Assembly (NCBI RefSeq): GCF_001435445.1
Contig: NZ_AZDH01000027.1
Coordinates: forward strand, 248,001-312,000
DNA: 64,000 nucleotides
Source: Companilactobacillus kimchii DSM 13961 = JCM 10707
GTDB taxonomy: Bacteria; Bacillota; Bacilli; Lactobacillales; Lactobacillaceae
Direction: 5' to 3'
The translations under genes and the position numbers were made by a program. The notes beneath the pieces were generated by a model. It was not told the DNA's origin. It made no database searches and saw nothing but the letters and a program-made list of their open reading frames with translations. Shown piece by piece: positions 10,274 through 18,736 of this stretch (the first letter of the stretch is position 1; each line of letters opens with the position of its first letter).

Positions 10274-11441
10274 CTGTATTATCACCTCCTTTCGGTTTAA
10301 TAGTGCTGCCTTGAAACGGAACATCACCAGAAACGATGTCCTCTTTAGTCAACAAATCAGAGTTACTACGAATTAAAATCTTTTGAGCGGTCTTATAACC
10401 AATAACTCTATCGGTAACAAGTCCTCTAACACGTTTTTCAACTTGTTGCCCGTCAATATCAGAAATGGCATTAACATCATAGTCAATCTCACCATTTAAT
10501 TTCTGTTTAAATTCTGAAACAACTCCACGAATATAACGCCCAATTGTTTGAGCATATTGGATGGCTACCATTTCAATATTTGAATGTTCTGATTCACTGC
10601 CTAAATAATCCTGTGGAACTCCATAAACCTTAGCTATCTGTTCACTGGTCCAATCTGTGGAAGAGAGTAATTTAGAAATATCTTTATTAATCTCTAAGGA
10701 TTGATAATCCTCCAAGTCATCTAAAACAACGATATGACCATTCTCGGCCTGTTGTTCAAATGCTCTACGAACGCTATCTTTTGTTTCGCCTTCAAGCAAT
10801 CCGCCTTTATTGATCTTCAAAAGACCAGTAATATTTAGCCCATTCTTCATCGCTCCTAACGCCAAGCCCTTATTAGCATCTTGAAGCTGCATTTCTTTAG
10901 ATAGAGCACGTAATGGCGAAATACCAATCAAACCACCGTCTAATGAAACGCCTTTTAAATGAATAATTTGACTAGCGGGAACTGACTTCATATCTGGTTC
11001 TTCTGTATCAGGAAAATTAATATCATAGGTTAATTGAGTTCCGTCTGCCGACTTATAAATATCTACTTGAGACGGTCTCAAATATTCTAAGTGATCACTT
11101 CTACCTGATTTATCGCCCCAGATTAACGCATAGGCGTTACCAGATAGCAACATTTGAGCGTACATTGATCGCCAAAAAGAAAAACTATTAGTTAATTGAC
11201 TGGGGTTAGTTAAAATCTTGTTTGTGTATTGATTATTAGTTTTAAAATGTACACTAGCCATGTCTTCTGCCAATTTATTTACAACTGCGAATACATCGGA
11301 ATTTTTTAAAGCATCCCTAGCAGATACAAAATCAGAATTAAAAACAATTTTGTTATCTTTAATTGAATAACCTAATCCTGTATATCCACTGCCCAATGCT
11401 GTATAAGGTTCCTTAGACGGTCTTAATGATCTAAATATCAT
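10236..11441 (-). CDS. Portal protein, HK97 family
   Basis: This 401-residue protein forms the dodecameric channel through which DNA enters. Motifs include NKLAEDMASVHF, LLSGNAYALIWGDKSGR, GGLIGISPLRAL and KVYGVPQDYLG, all typical of the HK97/SPP1 portal family. It follows the large terminase and a small membrane protein. The ATG is preceded by AAGGAGGTGAATAA. Confidence 0.93.
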   Translation of the reverse strand: MIFRSLRPSKEPYTALGSGYTGLGYSIKDNKIVFNSDFVSARDALKNSDVFAVVNKLAEDMASVHFKTNNQYTNKILTNPSQLTNSFSFWRSMYAQMLLSGNAYALIWGDKSGRSDHLEYLRPSQVDIYKSADGTQLTYDINFPDTEEPDMKSVPASQIIHLKGVSLDGGLIGISPLRALSKEMQLQDANKGLALGAMKNGLNITGLLKINKGGLLEGETKDSVRRAFEQQAENGHIVVLDDLEDYQSLEINKDISKLLSSTDWTSEQIAKVYGVPQDYLGSESEHSNIEMVAIQYAQTIGRYIRGVVSEFKQKLNGEIDYDVNAISDIDGQQVEKRVRGLVTDRVIGYKTAQKILIRSNSDLLTKEDIVSGDVPFQGSTIKPKGGDNTDDEENSGTTSDQ

Positions 11442-11469
11442 TTATTCACCTCCTTTCTATAGTAGGCGG

Positions 11470-11664
11470 TTACTTAGTAGGCTTATTCAAAATCAATGAA
11501 ACAATTATTAAAGTGGCACCCAAAACATAATTACCAATCATCGTTCCAAAGTGGTATGTATTTATATCAACAATTAAAATTGCCAATAAAAAAAGCACTG
11601 TGTCTAAATTAATTAGAAGCCAGCGCTTAAAAATATTAAATCTTGCTATTAGATTTTTAACCAT
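11470..11664 (-). CDS. Small membrane protein between terminase and portal (DUF1056-like)
   Basis: This 64-residue protein has a basic N terminus and two hydrophobic segments (about residues 18-35 and 40-58). Similar small proteins occur at this position in Lactobacillus and Streptococcus siphophages. No function is known. The start has an AAGGAGACC site upstream. Confidence 0.72.
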   Translation of the reverse strand: MVKNLIARFNIFKRWLLINLDTVLFLLAILIVDINTYHFGTMIGNYVLGATLIIVSLILNKPTK

Positions 11665-11676
11665 TGGTCTCCTTCC

Positions 11677-13554
11677 TTAAAAACTAAATTTACCTGAATT
11701 CAAATATTTTTTAATATCATCATCAGAATATCGAGAGAGTGGATCGTCACGGTCTCGCATATCATTGAAGTAATACATTGCTTGATACATCGCATCAATT
11801 AAAGCATCAACCACATCGATCTTTAATGACTGCTTGGACTTTCCAATCTCCATACCAGCTCTGTTCTCACCAACTTCAGCATTCATTAATGCTTTCTTCA
11901 TAATTTCATCGTCTTCATGAGAAATATTTCTGTGGAAGAAACTATCCTGGATATATTTAATTGATTCAGTCAAAACGTAAGATGTTTGCTTAATAGGCAT
12001 GATGTTCCAATCAGTCTTATCGTTAAGTGCTTGAGTGAAGTTATTAGTACGTAGAGCGTCATAACCAAAGAATAAAACGTTCAGGTTGTTTTCTTCTACA
12101 AAAGTCATAAGCCATGTATAGACTTGATCTAAATTAATCAATCCACGCTCGTTGTTTGTAATCGTACAATAGCCTAATTCAGCAAACTTACGATATTCAA
12201 TACCGTCTGACTTTTCCTTTGCCGAAATAGAACCCATTAACTTCCACGGAATGAATGAATGCTGCATGATATGGTATCGTTCCATGCCGTTCTCTTTATA
12301 AGGAAAGATAAACGTTAGTGAAGTGTTATCAGATGTAAGACTGGCATCAAAGCCGATATATACGTCTCTACCCTTAATATCAAAATCAGTAGTAGAAGTA
12401 GTAGCTTCCCAGTCGTCTAAATCAATATAGGAATTGGTTTTGTAATCTAACCACAGATTTAAGTTCTTATTAGCAAATCTAAACTCTTCACCCGACAAGC
12501 GCTTATCATCAAGCTCCTGTTTCAAGCCTGACATCAAATTATCATGTTCGCTTGGCAGTAATAGTAAAGGATTACTTTTAGCCCAAGTTTCAGGGTCATT
12601 CATTTCATCTTCACTATCTTGCGCCCAAATTAAAACTAATTTACGGTCGCCCTCTTCATGTTCGTCACATTCCATAATTTTAATGATGGAATCTTCTTCC
12701 TGCTTAAAAGGAACTGTAGAATCAGGATAGGCAGTAGAAATTTGAGTGAACTGTGAATTAGGGACTTTAACTTGGCCGGATGTAATTTTACTAGTAACAA
12801 CAGAGTGATTAGTTTCTCCAGCTTCGTCATAGACGGCAAACAAAAAGTGGTAAGAATCAAACTTACCACTCTCTGCTGATAGCTGTAATAACCTATTGTT
12901 AGTTTTGCGCTGGATCACTTTGTTATATTGAACATCTAAATCAGTTTGTTTTTTTAATTCATTAAATACAGCATTCTTATCAATGATTTTATTCATCATC
13001 GTTGAAATATAACCATAAATCTTTCTTGCCTGATCAGTAATGTTTGAAGTAACCATGAGATCTTGATTATCCAGTCCCATAGTTTCAATTAAATATGAAT
13101 AGCAAGCAATGATAGACATTAAATAAGTTTTCCCTTGTCCACGAGCGACAGAAATAATAACTGAACCGTAACGTTTATTTCCTGTTTTTATTTCTCGCCA
13201 ACCGAACATCAAGCAAAGTATAAAATTTTGCCAATCCATTAAAGGAACTGGTTCCCCTGTGTCAACGTTTGGACAAATATCTGCAAAGTTTAAAACCTGC
13301 TGGCATTTTTCAACGTCATAATAATAAGGATAGTTATAAGTTGAATCTTCAACACATTGAAGGTCTCGCAATTGTCTATATGCTGCAAGTTTCATATTGT
13401 AGCCAGAGATAACTTCCAAATCTAGGACTTTAAAAGCATATTTTGTACCTTCATCTTTATACTTTTCTTTAATATCACTGAAGTCTCTTGATCGGTATTC
13501 TTTCAAAAGTTCAAGTGGCCGTTGACTACGTTTTATTTTAGATAAATCCATCAA
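11677..13554 (-). CDS. terL: Terminase large subunit
   Basis: This 625-residue protein is the ATP-driven packaging motor and cos nuclease. The ATPase P-loop is SVARGQGKTYL near residue 135. A Walker B-like FAVYDEAGE follows, and the nuclease domain carries IGFDASLTSDNTSL with further acidic residues (DVVDALIDA). It starts one base from the small subunit stop. An overlapping frame at 12636-12869 is a shadow of this gene. Confidence 0.95.
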   Translation of the reverse strand: MMDLSKIKRSQRPLELLKEYRSRDFSDIKEKYKDEGTKYAFKVLDLEVISGYNMKLAAYRQLRDLQCVEDSTYNYPYYYDVEKCQQVLNFADICPNVDTGEPVPLMDWQNFILCLMFGWREIKTGNKRYGSVIISVARGQGKTYLMSIIACYSYLIETMGLDNQDLMVTSNITDQARKIYGYISTMMNKIIDKNAVFNELKKQTDLDVQYNKVIQRKTNNRLLQLSAESGKFDSYHFLFAVYDEAGETNHSVVTSKITSGQVKVPNSQFTQISTAYPDSTVPFKQEEDSIIKIMECDEHEEGDRKLVLIWAQDSEDEMNDPETWAKSNPLLLLPSEHDNLMSGLKQELDDKRLSGEEFRFANKNLNLWLDYKTNSYIDLDDWEATTSTTDFDIKGRDVYIGFDASLTSDNTSLTFIFPYKENGMERYHIMQHSFIPWKLMGSISAKEKSDGIEYRKFAELGYCTITNNERGLINLDQVYTWLMTFVEENNLNVLFFGYDALRTNNFTQALNDKTDWNIMPIKQTSYVLTESIKYIQDSFFHRNISHEDDEIMKKALMNAEVGENRAGMEIGKSKQSLKIDVVDALIDAMYQAMYYFNDMRDRDDPLSRYSDDDIKKYLNSGKFSF

Positions 13555-14043
13555 CTAACCTCCAAACTTCTTTAATTCTTTTTGAATGTCAATATTGCCA
13601 GAATCATTTCCGTTAACTCCTATACGTTGAGAGTAAGAGTTAAAATCAATTCCCAAAGTCATACCTAAACTTCTTAAAGCCTTTGAACAATTGTCAACGA
13701 TACCAACGGCTGGGTTCTTTTTGAGATTTCCATTCTCATCCGTGTAAACTTGACCATGTTCTGAAATACTATTGACTGCGTCTAAGTACATAGCATACTG
13801 TGTGCAGAATAATTCGAGATTAGTTTGATCTAGAACACTAACCAATCCGACTGATTCTAGTTTTGGAACTAATGTCTTCCACAATTTCTTAGCTTCTGGC
13901 ATTAAGTAGCCTGGCGCTCTTTTAGGAAGCTTCTTAAGCCCTTTTCTAGCTTGTTTAACAGCTGTTTGCCTAGCCTTTTGTTCTGGATGTCGTGGGTCTA
14001 CAACAGCTAAATTAGGCTTTCTACCTGCGTTTCTTGGGTTCAT
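13555..14043 (-). CDS. terS: Terminase small subunit, P27 family
   Basis: This 162-residue protein recognises the packaging site and delivers DNA to the large subunit. It begins MNPRNAGRKPNLAVV, which is common for P27-family small terminases, and has a helical central region (AKKLWKTLVPKLESVGLVS). The ribosome site AGGAGGTGAGAGT is strong. It lies between the probable cos region and terL. Confidence 0.9.
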   Translation of the reverse strand: MNPRNAGRKPNLAVVDPRHPEQKARQTAVKQARKGLKKLPKRAPGYLMPEAKKLWKTLVPKLESVGLVSVLDQTNLELFCTQYAMYLDAVNSISEHGQVYTDENGNLKKNPAVGIVDNCSKALRSLGMTLGIDFNSYSQRIGVNGNDSGNIDIQKELKKFGG

Positions 14044-14139
14044 ACTCTCACCTCCTACGTTAAAAGTTTAATTTTCGGACTTTTTTTAAAGCTCATGCCC
14101 ACTATGCGAGCTGTCTCCCTAGAGACAGTAGGCGGGGGT
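14044..14139. other. Probable cos/packaging region
   Basis: This 96-bp gap separates the HNH gene from terS. It holds a perfect hairpin CTGTCTC-CCTA-GAGACAG (14110-14127), a second stem AGCTC/GAGCT next to it, and a G-rich GGCGGGGGTC block (14130-14139) unusual in this AT-rich DNA. In HK97-like phages with an HNH gene, cos lies between that gene and terS. The assignment rests on position and structure only. Confidence 0.45.
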
Positions 14140-14649
14140 CTATTTTGAAAAATTCGGCAATTCCGAAATATCTTTTAACAAAATATCTTTTTGCAATTTT
14201 TGATTATTATTTTTGTATCCTGTGTGGTAGAACTTATGTTCCCAATCCGTCTTGCGACTGTGACATCTACGGCAAATTGTGGCTAGGTTTGAAGTGTCGC
14301 GAATAAGTTTCGGAGCTACTTGACCAGGTACAATGTGATCAACTGTATTAGCTGGTCGAACAATACCAAAGCGATAACAGTATTGACAAATATAGTTGTC
14401 ACGCTCAAGTACAGACAACCGAATGTGTTTCCATTCTCTTGAATGATAGAAGCTGTCACGTTGCTTGCGTTCACCATTAGCAGCACGAGCAGTAGCATTG
14501 TACTCTTGCTGATGTCTCTTAATGTGTGAGCGTTGCTTTGCTATGCGCTCTTCATATGCTGATAGGTCTGCCATGTGTTCATTACAGAATGGACTGTTAC
14601 CACTCACTAAGTTATGACAGCCACTATGCTTACAACGTCTAACGAACAT
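14140..14649 (-). CDS. HNH endonuclease (packaging-associated)
   Basis: This protein of about 169 residues has an N-terminal CKHSGC...CNEH zinc-like cluster and a C-terminal HNH domain: CQYCYRFG, then TVDHIVPGQ (catalytic His), then NLATICRRCHSRKTDWE. In cos phages such a protein stimulates terminase cutting, and its place next to terS supports that role. ATG 14649 is chosen because GGAGGAAAG lies just upstream; an upstream in-frame start at 14682 has none. Confidence 0.9.
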   Translation of the reverse strand: MFVRRCKHSGCHNLVSGNSPFCNEHMADLSAYEERIAKQRSHIKRHQQEYNATARAANGERKQRDSFYHSREWKHIRLSVLERDNYICQYCYRFGIVRPANTVDHIVPGQVAPKLIRDTSNLATICRRCHSRKTDWEHKFYHTGYKNNNQKLQKDILLKDISELPNFSK

Positions 14650-14731
14650 AATAGCTTTCCTCCAGAATAAAAGAGACCACATCGTTTGATATGATCTCTA
14701 ATTAATAGTTTAAACCTATATCGTTCCTCTA

Positions 14732-14811
14732 AGTGGATATCTGGAATCGAACCAGATTACTAAGTCTTAGAAACAATTTAGTATTCGAAATAAATTAAAA
14801 GGAATGTCTAC
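14732..14811 (-). tRNA. tRNA-like element, isotype unresolved, probably degenerate
   Basis: The T arm is perfect (ATCTGG-TTCGATT-CCAGAT) and is followed by a TATCCAC acceptor strand. The 5' strand GTAGACA pairs with two mismatches. A CTAAG-A-CTTAG segment could be a long variable arm, which would suit a Leu or Ser type. No good D-loop GG or anticodon stem can be drawn, so it may be a relic or a non-tRNA structure. Confidence 0.35.
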
Positions 14812-15004
14812 AATTTGGTGTAATAAGCCAAGATTCAAGGGAGGAACTTTTGCTTAGCAGTATCCATACATCCACATAGCATGACCAGCTTTATCATCAC
14901 TGATCATTGAGGGTTAAACTAAATGTGTGGACCTTGGTTTTAATAGGTGGTCCTTCCTATATTTTTTCCTTTTATTAAAGTGGAGGAATAACCACATGTA
15001 TCTA

Positions 15005-15072
15005 TAGCCAGGCATGGAATCGAACCATGCACCATCATCGAATTTTAGTGTTACCCTTTGCACCACTGACTA
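15005..15072 (-). tRNA. tRNA-like element, isotype unresolved
   Basis: The acceptor strands TAGTCAG and CTGGCTA can pair along seven positions with one G.U, the T arm is CATGG-TTCGATT-CCATG, and a D arm GTG...CAC has GG in its loop. The anticodon stem does not pair convincingly, so the isotype cannot be read. At 68 nt it is short. It may be a decayed phage tRNA. Confidence 0.4.
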
Positions 15073-15149
15073 CCGTTGTTGTATTTACAAATCAAAAAGA
15101 ACTAAAAGCTCTTTCTTTTAAATTTTATGATTGCTTTCCGACAATCAAT

Positions 15150-15218
15150 TGTGCAGATAGGAGTTGAACCTATGCTCACAGAGTCAAAGTCTGTTGCCTT
15201 ACCACTTGGCTACTACAC
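15150..15218 (-). tRNA. tRNA-Gln (TTG) carried by the prophage
   Basis: A cloverleaf is visible: acceptor GTGTAGT with TCTGCAC (one mismatch, one G.U), D arm with GTGG in the loop, anticodon stem ACAGA/TCTGT enclosing CTTTGAC (anticodon TTG), and T arm TAGG-TTCAACT-CCTA. CCA is not encoded. Phage tRNAs often supply codons rich in phage late genes. Confidence 0.85.
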
Positions 15219-15593
15219 AATGTTGGCTGGAATTAACCAGCCTAATAAATTCTTGAAGGAGTTTATAACACCAATGTTCTATGTGAAAGTAACCGTCTTC
15301 CACAATGCAAGAAATAGGTATCGAACCTAACATCAGTCAGAGCAACGATATATTGATTAGTATCGCTATGTATTATTTGATCTCTACTGATCCGCCCATG
15401 CGTTCTCACAGAAGCAAGGCGCTTTCCACACGCCTTGCAATGTCGATTAAACAGCGCCACAACGCTATTTAAAAATATAGTTTGAGGGATATAATTTTTG
15501 TTTTATTTAGATGACTAGTATTATTCCCAATCATCTATGCTACTAATTTACTACTTTTAAAACCCTAAAAAGTGCCAACATCGTGCCAAATTT

Positions 15594-16043
15594 CTAAGGT
15601 TCATAAATATCTAGTTCATGAGCAAGCTTCAATAGAAAATCACTCTTTAAACGTTTAACGGTTCTAACTGAGCAATTAACAATATGATTGAGTGCCAATC
15701 CTTCAACTGTATACTCACGATATTTCTTGAAATATAGCTCTTTAATAATTATTTGTGTATCAGTATCTGACTCAAAAAAGCATTTTTCAATTGCTGATTT
15801 TTCACGTTCAAGACTTTTGAGACGACGATCAGCGTCAATCGTAATCATCATTTGTTCTTGTGGTTTAGAAATCTTAGATGACTTACCACCACCTACATTT
15901 TCATCAATCTCACGATGTGGAATCATTAACTCCTGTTTGCGGTTCTTAATGTAAGTTTCTAAGTCTGGATAATCTCTTAAGACTGCCTCTACTCTAACAC
16001 GAATATCAGTCCTAATCTTTATATCTGATCTAATAGTGCTCAC
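15594..16043 (-). CDS. ArpU-family late transcription regulator
   Basis: This 149-residue protein has the layout of ArpU/RinA-type late activators: a charged N-terminal helix, then DADRRLKSLEREKSAIEKCF, and a sigma-like C-terminal HTH (YTVEGLALNHIVNCSVRTVKRLKSDFL). Such proteins sit last in the early region and switch on packaging and structural genes, which is exactly the context here. Confidence 0.85.
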   Translation of the reverse strand: MSTIRSDIKIRTDIRVRVEAVLRDYPDLETYIKNRKQELMIPHREIDENVGGGKSSKISKPQEQMMITIDADRRLKSLEREKSAIEKCFFESDTDTQIIIKELYFKKYREYTVEGLALNHIVNCSVRTVKRLKSDFLLKLAHELDIYEP

Positions 16044-16074
16044 CCTTTCCTATTTAACAACGTTTGAGTTTCAT

Positions 16075-16533
16075 TTAATCTAATCGGAAAGACCTATTAT
16101 TTTTGTTTTGTTCATAATCTTCTACCTCTTCCATAAATGGTACAAGTCTTGGATCAATAGCAATAACTTCATCACGTGTGAACTTAGTTTGCCAACCACC
16201 GAATTCAAATTTGTTATCTAATTCTGCTCCCCCATCCGAAGTGATATTTAGATAAGAATATTCATCACTTTTAATCAAATGCACATAATATTTTTTTGGC
16301 TCTGCAAACTTAGCCACACCTGCATAGTAATCTGCAATATCTTTTACTAGTTGGTTATTATCTAAATGGGTTTCGTCATCATACTCTAAGCCAATATAAA
16401 ATAGCTCACTATCTTCACTAAGAATTCCACGAATTAGACTAAAAGCATCTTTATACCCACCATTACTAGCTCTCTCCAGTTCCTTACGCTCTTCGTCAGT
16501 TCAACCTTCTAAAATTCTCATATCACCAGTCAT
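16075..16533 (-). pseudogene. DUF1642-like early gene with a premature TGA at codon 11
   Basis: The frame from ATG 16533 reads MTGDMRILEG, then TGA (16503-16501), then TDEERKELERASNGGY and on to TAA at 16075. The downstream part has the lactobacillal DUF1642 look (KYYVHLI, FTRDEVIAIDPRLVPFMEEVED). Reading the stop as TGG gives LEGWTDEERKEL, which looks natural, so a one-base Trp-to-stop change is likely. GAGGA lies upstream of the ATG. Only a weak GTG at 16317, without a ribosome site, could restart. Function is unknown. Confidence 0.75.
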
Positions 16534-16594
16534 AATTAAATAGTCCTCGATTCTTTTCAATTAAATTGTTTAATTCAGGGAAAAGTTTATCCTC

Positions 16595-16780
16595 CTAGTT
16601 AATATCGCTAAACGTCAGAGTTCCATCATATAAGCCTGAAAGAGTGTCCAAATTAGCTTGATTAACATCATCAATGTTTCTAATATCCTCATCGCTATAG
16701 CCTAATGCATCAGCTATTTCAGCGAATGTGTAGAATTTTTTACGCATTTCATAAACTTGTAAGTTAATATTTTGAATCAT
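16595..16780 (-). CDS. Small early phage protein, probably truncated by an in-frame TAG
   Basis: The 61-codon frame ends at TAG 16597-16595. Directly beyond it the same frame stays open for 23 more codons (EDKLFPELNNLIEKNRG) and stops at TGA 16525-16523, overlapping the next gene's start in the style of coupled phage genes. No start codon lies in the extension, so the ancestral protein was probably about 85 residues. A helix-turn-helix-like FAEIADALGYSDEDI stretch is present. Function is unknown. Confidence 0.6.
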   Translation of the reverse strand: MIQNINLQVYEMRKKFYTFAEIADALGYSDEDIRNIDDVNQANLDTLSGLYDGTLTFSDIN

Positions 16781-16791
16781 GTCATACCTCC

Positions 16792-16983
16792 TTAAAATGG
16801 ATAACAGATGTCTCTTATCACATCATTTTTATCAGAATCGGTTAGCTCTCTTCTTGCGTTAATAAACGTCATAGGCAGCTTGTTGTGATGTGTAAATACG
16901 TAATTGATTGTGCTCTCCATCGATTGATGCTGGTCTTCATATATTTTGATTAACATTTTTTTATAAATCTCTTTGCTTGTCAT
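16792..16983 (-). CDS. Small hypothetical phage protein
   Basis: This 63-residue protein starts MTSKEIYKKMLIKIYEDQHQ. It is mostly helical and charged. It is packed between neighbours in the early operon with a seven-base gap upstream (the previous gene ends at 16991). I do not recognise a family. Confidence 0.6.
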   Translation of the reverse strand: MTSKEIYKKMLIKIYEDQHQSMESTINYVFTHHNKLPMTFINARRELTDSDKNDVIRDICYPF

Positions 16984-16990
16984 CTCAGCC

Positions 16991-17461
16991 TCACCTAACT
17001 TTTACTAATTTGTAAACATGTTCATGCTTGTATTTCTTATAGCTGCTTAATGTGCATCCACGAATAGTTGAAGGACTTTTGCCTAGTTTCATAGCTATTT
17101 GATTGATTGTGCCTTCGGCAATTAGTTTATCATCACAAAAATATTTATAATTATGAAGATGTTTTCGATTGATATACCACTTGCTATCATCTAGAAAGCC
17201 ATCTACACATAATGCTCCAAAGTAATCTTTGTTATAACCAGCTTGTTCGGCAATTTTGTATTTAGGTAGGTTGGTAGAATCAAGTAGTCGTTGTGCCTTA
17301 CGTAGTCGGTCGCTTTTATACACCTTCTTGGAATGCTCAATTGGATCAGAGAAATGTCTTTGTAATGCTTTCAAACGAGGATCATTAGAAGCCTCTTTGC
17401 AGTTAACTGTTCCGTAATCGGCTTCAATCGCTTGAACAATTTTAATTACTGCATTAGTCAT
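16991..17461 (-). CDS. Phage protein with two HTH-like segments
   Basis: This 156-residue protein has a helix-turn-helix-like stretch (KYKIAEQAGYNKDYFGA) in the middle. A C-terminal module of a type common in phage proteins follows, in which INQIAMKLGKSPSTIRG forms a second HTH before a basic end. It may bind DNA. It overlaps the upstream gene by eight bases. The exact role is unknown. Confidence 0.65.
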   Translation of the reverse strand: MTNAVIKIVQAIEADYGTVNCKEASNDPRLKALQRHFSDPIEHSKKVYKSDRLRKAQRLLDSTNLPKYKIAEQAGYNKDYFGALCVDGFLDDSKWYINRKHLHNYKYFCDDKLIAEGTINQIAMKLGKSPSTIRGCTLSSYKKYKHEHVYKLVKVR

Positions 17462-17909
17462 TGTCTATTTCCTCCACGGGTGTGAAATTGTCTGCTGTTA
17501 ATTCTGTATCACGTAAATAATTGTTTAATTCTGATTTAGTACATCTTTCGGCAGTACCACCATCGCTAATATCAACAAGCAACGGTTCATCGTCAAATGT
17601 AATTCCAAAATATAAATTGTGTCTACCAAATTCTTTTAATTCTTTAAAAACCCAATAGCATTCAGGTTCTTCTAACTCATAATTATCTTCAAAAATATCT
17701 ACGATTGTTTTAGTAAGATCACCAAATTCAAAATCTACTAAAGGAGTCGTATAAAGATCTTCAAGAATTCTCCATAGCTTATTGTTTCTATTATGGAATG
17801 CATAGCCTTCCTCAATCGCCTCAGTTAAAAAGTCAGTTAAACTTTCATCTTCATTTTCAATGTAATCTACTAAGTCTTTATATCTGCTTCCTAATTGTCT
17901 TTTACTCAT
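17454..17909 (-). CDS. Hypothetical early phage protein
   Basis: This 151-residue, strongly acidic protein starts MSKRQLGSRYKDLVDYIENE. The ribosome site GAGGAGAAATA before the ATG is strong. It is aromatic-rich around residues 70-105 (CYWVFKELKEFGRHNLYFG). Acidic early proteins in phages sometimes mimic DNA, but nothing specific supports that here. Confidence 0.65.
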   Translation of the reverse strand: MSKRQLGSRYKDLVDYIENEDESLTDFLTEAIEEGYAFHNRNNKLWRILEDLYTTPLVDFEFGDLTKTIVDIFEDNYELEEPECYWVFKELKEFGRHNLYFGITFDDEPLLVDISDGGTAERCTKSELNNYLRDTELTADNFTPVEEIDND

Positions 17910-17975
17910 ATTATTTCTCCTCTATATGTCATGGTGTATATTTGTGATGTTGCGGTTAATTTTGGCACTATTTGA

Positions 17976-18128
17976 TTATTTATTGGTTTCGCTTGCCACT
18001 AAGATAGTTGCCATTAGATATAAAACTGGCATAACTAACTGATCTGAATCTCTTTCGAATTCACCTTGCATAATTTCGACAACTTTATTTATTTTTGCTA
18101 CATCTAATTCATATTTATTTGAACCCAT
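17976..18128 (-). CDS. Small hypothetical phage protein (50 aa)
   Basis: ATG 18128 opens a 50-codon frame beginning MGSNKYELDVAKINKVVEIM and ending at TAA 17978-17976. It overlaps the end of the nuclease gene by 14 bases, typical of coupled phage genes. Helical, slightly hydrophobic C-terminal half (LVMPVLYLMATILVA). No family recognised. Confidence 0.5.
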   Translation of the reverse strand: MGSNKYELDVAKINKVVEIMQGEFERDSDQLVMPVLYLMATILVASETNK

Positions 18129-18420
18129 ACCCGACCAACTCCTCATCAATAATTTTTAAAGCATCCTCTGGTGAACGTGCTATTCCGTGAATGATATTGT
18201 GATTGGTTAACATGTAATGAAACTGTTTCTGATCATCACGCGCACGTCCAGTTCGTTTTTTAACTTCAATGAAAAATATTTTTCCGTTGTTATCTTTGAA
18301 GCCGGTGAGATCAGGAAAGCCAGACGGTGGTCCAGCTCTGAAATATCCTCCTCGTTTCATTTCAACGGTGCCTGTATTAGTTCTAAAAATATGACAGTGA
18401 TGTTTACTTACATCGATCAT
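18115..18420 (-). CDS. VRR-NUC domain nuclease
   Basis: This 101-residue protein is a minimal VRR-NUC endonuclease of the PD-(D/E)XK group. The core GFPDLTGF (Asp) and FIEVKKRTGRARDDQKQF (Glu-x-Lys, then Gln) hold the expected catalytic residues. In phage replication modules such single-domain enzymes may resolve branched DNA. It lies just beyond the probable replication origin. Confidence 0.88.
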   Translation of the reverse strand: MIDVSKHHCHIFRTNTGTVEMKRGGYFRAGPPSGFPDLTGFKDNNGKIFFIEVKKRTGRARDDQKQFHYMLTNHNIIHGIARSPEDALKIIDEELVGYGFK

Positions 18421-18429
18421 AATTTGTGA

Positions 18430-18736
18430 TTGAATTTTGTGTTCTTCTGTTTTATCTATAAAATCACCTCAAATGTGACGTGTTTTGTGATGGGTAATTA
18501 AATGTCCACGAGCCCTACGGCTGTAATGGTTCAGCCCATATTTTTTTATATGTGACGGGTAACTTCAAAACTTTTTATTCTATGCTTATATATACGTATT
18601 ACTTATATATATATATATATTATTTTCTTTATTACTTTAAAATAAGTAACCCGTCACAGTATATATATAGCTGTGAAACACTTACATTACCAAGCAATAG
18701 CTTGTGAAACATACACATCACAATCCCGTCACATAT
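18430..18736. other. Probable phage replication origin: TGTGACGGGTAAC repeats around an AT-rich core
   Basis: TGTGACGGGTAAC occurs at 18551-18563 and inverted at 18646-18658. Related copies are TGTGACG (18474), TGTGATGGGTAA (18486) and inverted CCCGTCACA (18725). Two TGTGAAAC half-sites lie near 18672 and 18702. Between the two full copies is an 80-bp AT-rich block with a (TA)n run. No gene is present. It adjoins the primase-helicase gene, as phage origins often do. Confidence 0.6.

Larger units (their letters stand above)
14683..15593. other. Noncoding stretch between HNH and late regulator, with tRNA-like genes
   Basis: About 900 bases carry no convincing protein gene. On the minus strand there are four TTCGA/TTCAA T-arm motifs (near 14745, 15015, 15160 and 15315), one in a clear tRNA-Gln. 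A perfect inverted repeat GCAAGGCG...CGCCTTGC lies at about 15415-15440. Late promoters driven by the upstream regulator would also be expected here; I could not pick one with confidence. Confidence 0.6.

Noticed and set aside
12636-12869. 77-codon frame inside the large terminase
   Set aside because: Out-of-frame shadow of terL on the same strand; no start signals.
15263-15460. 65-codon minus-strand frame from a GTG start with CKAC motif
   Set aside because: No ribosome site, overlaps a T-arm motif and a perfect hairpin, and the composition is unlike neighbouring genes.
18601-18625. TA repeat as a promoter
   Set aside because: Simple AT repeat within the likely origin; no -35 or TGn context singles out a promoter.
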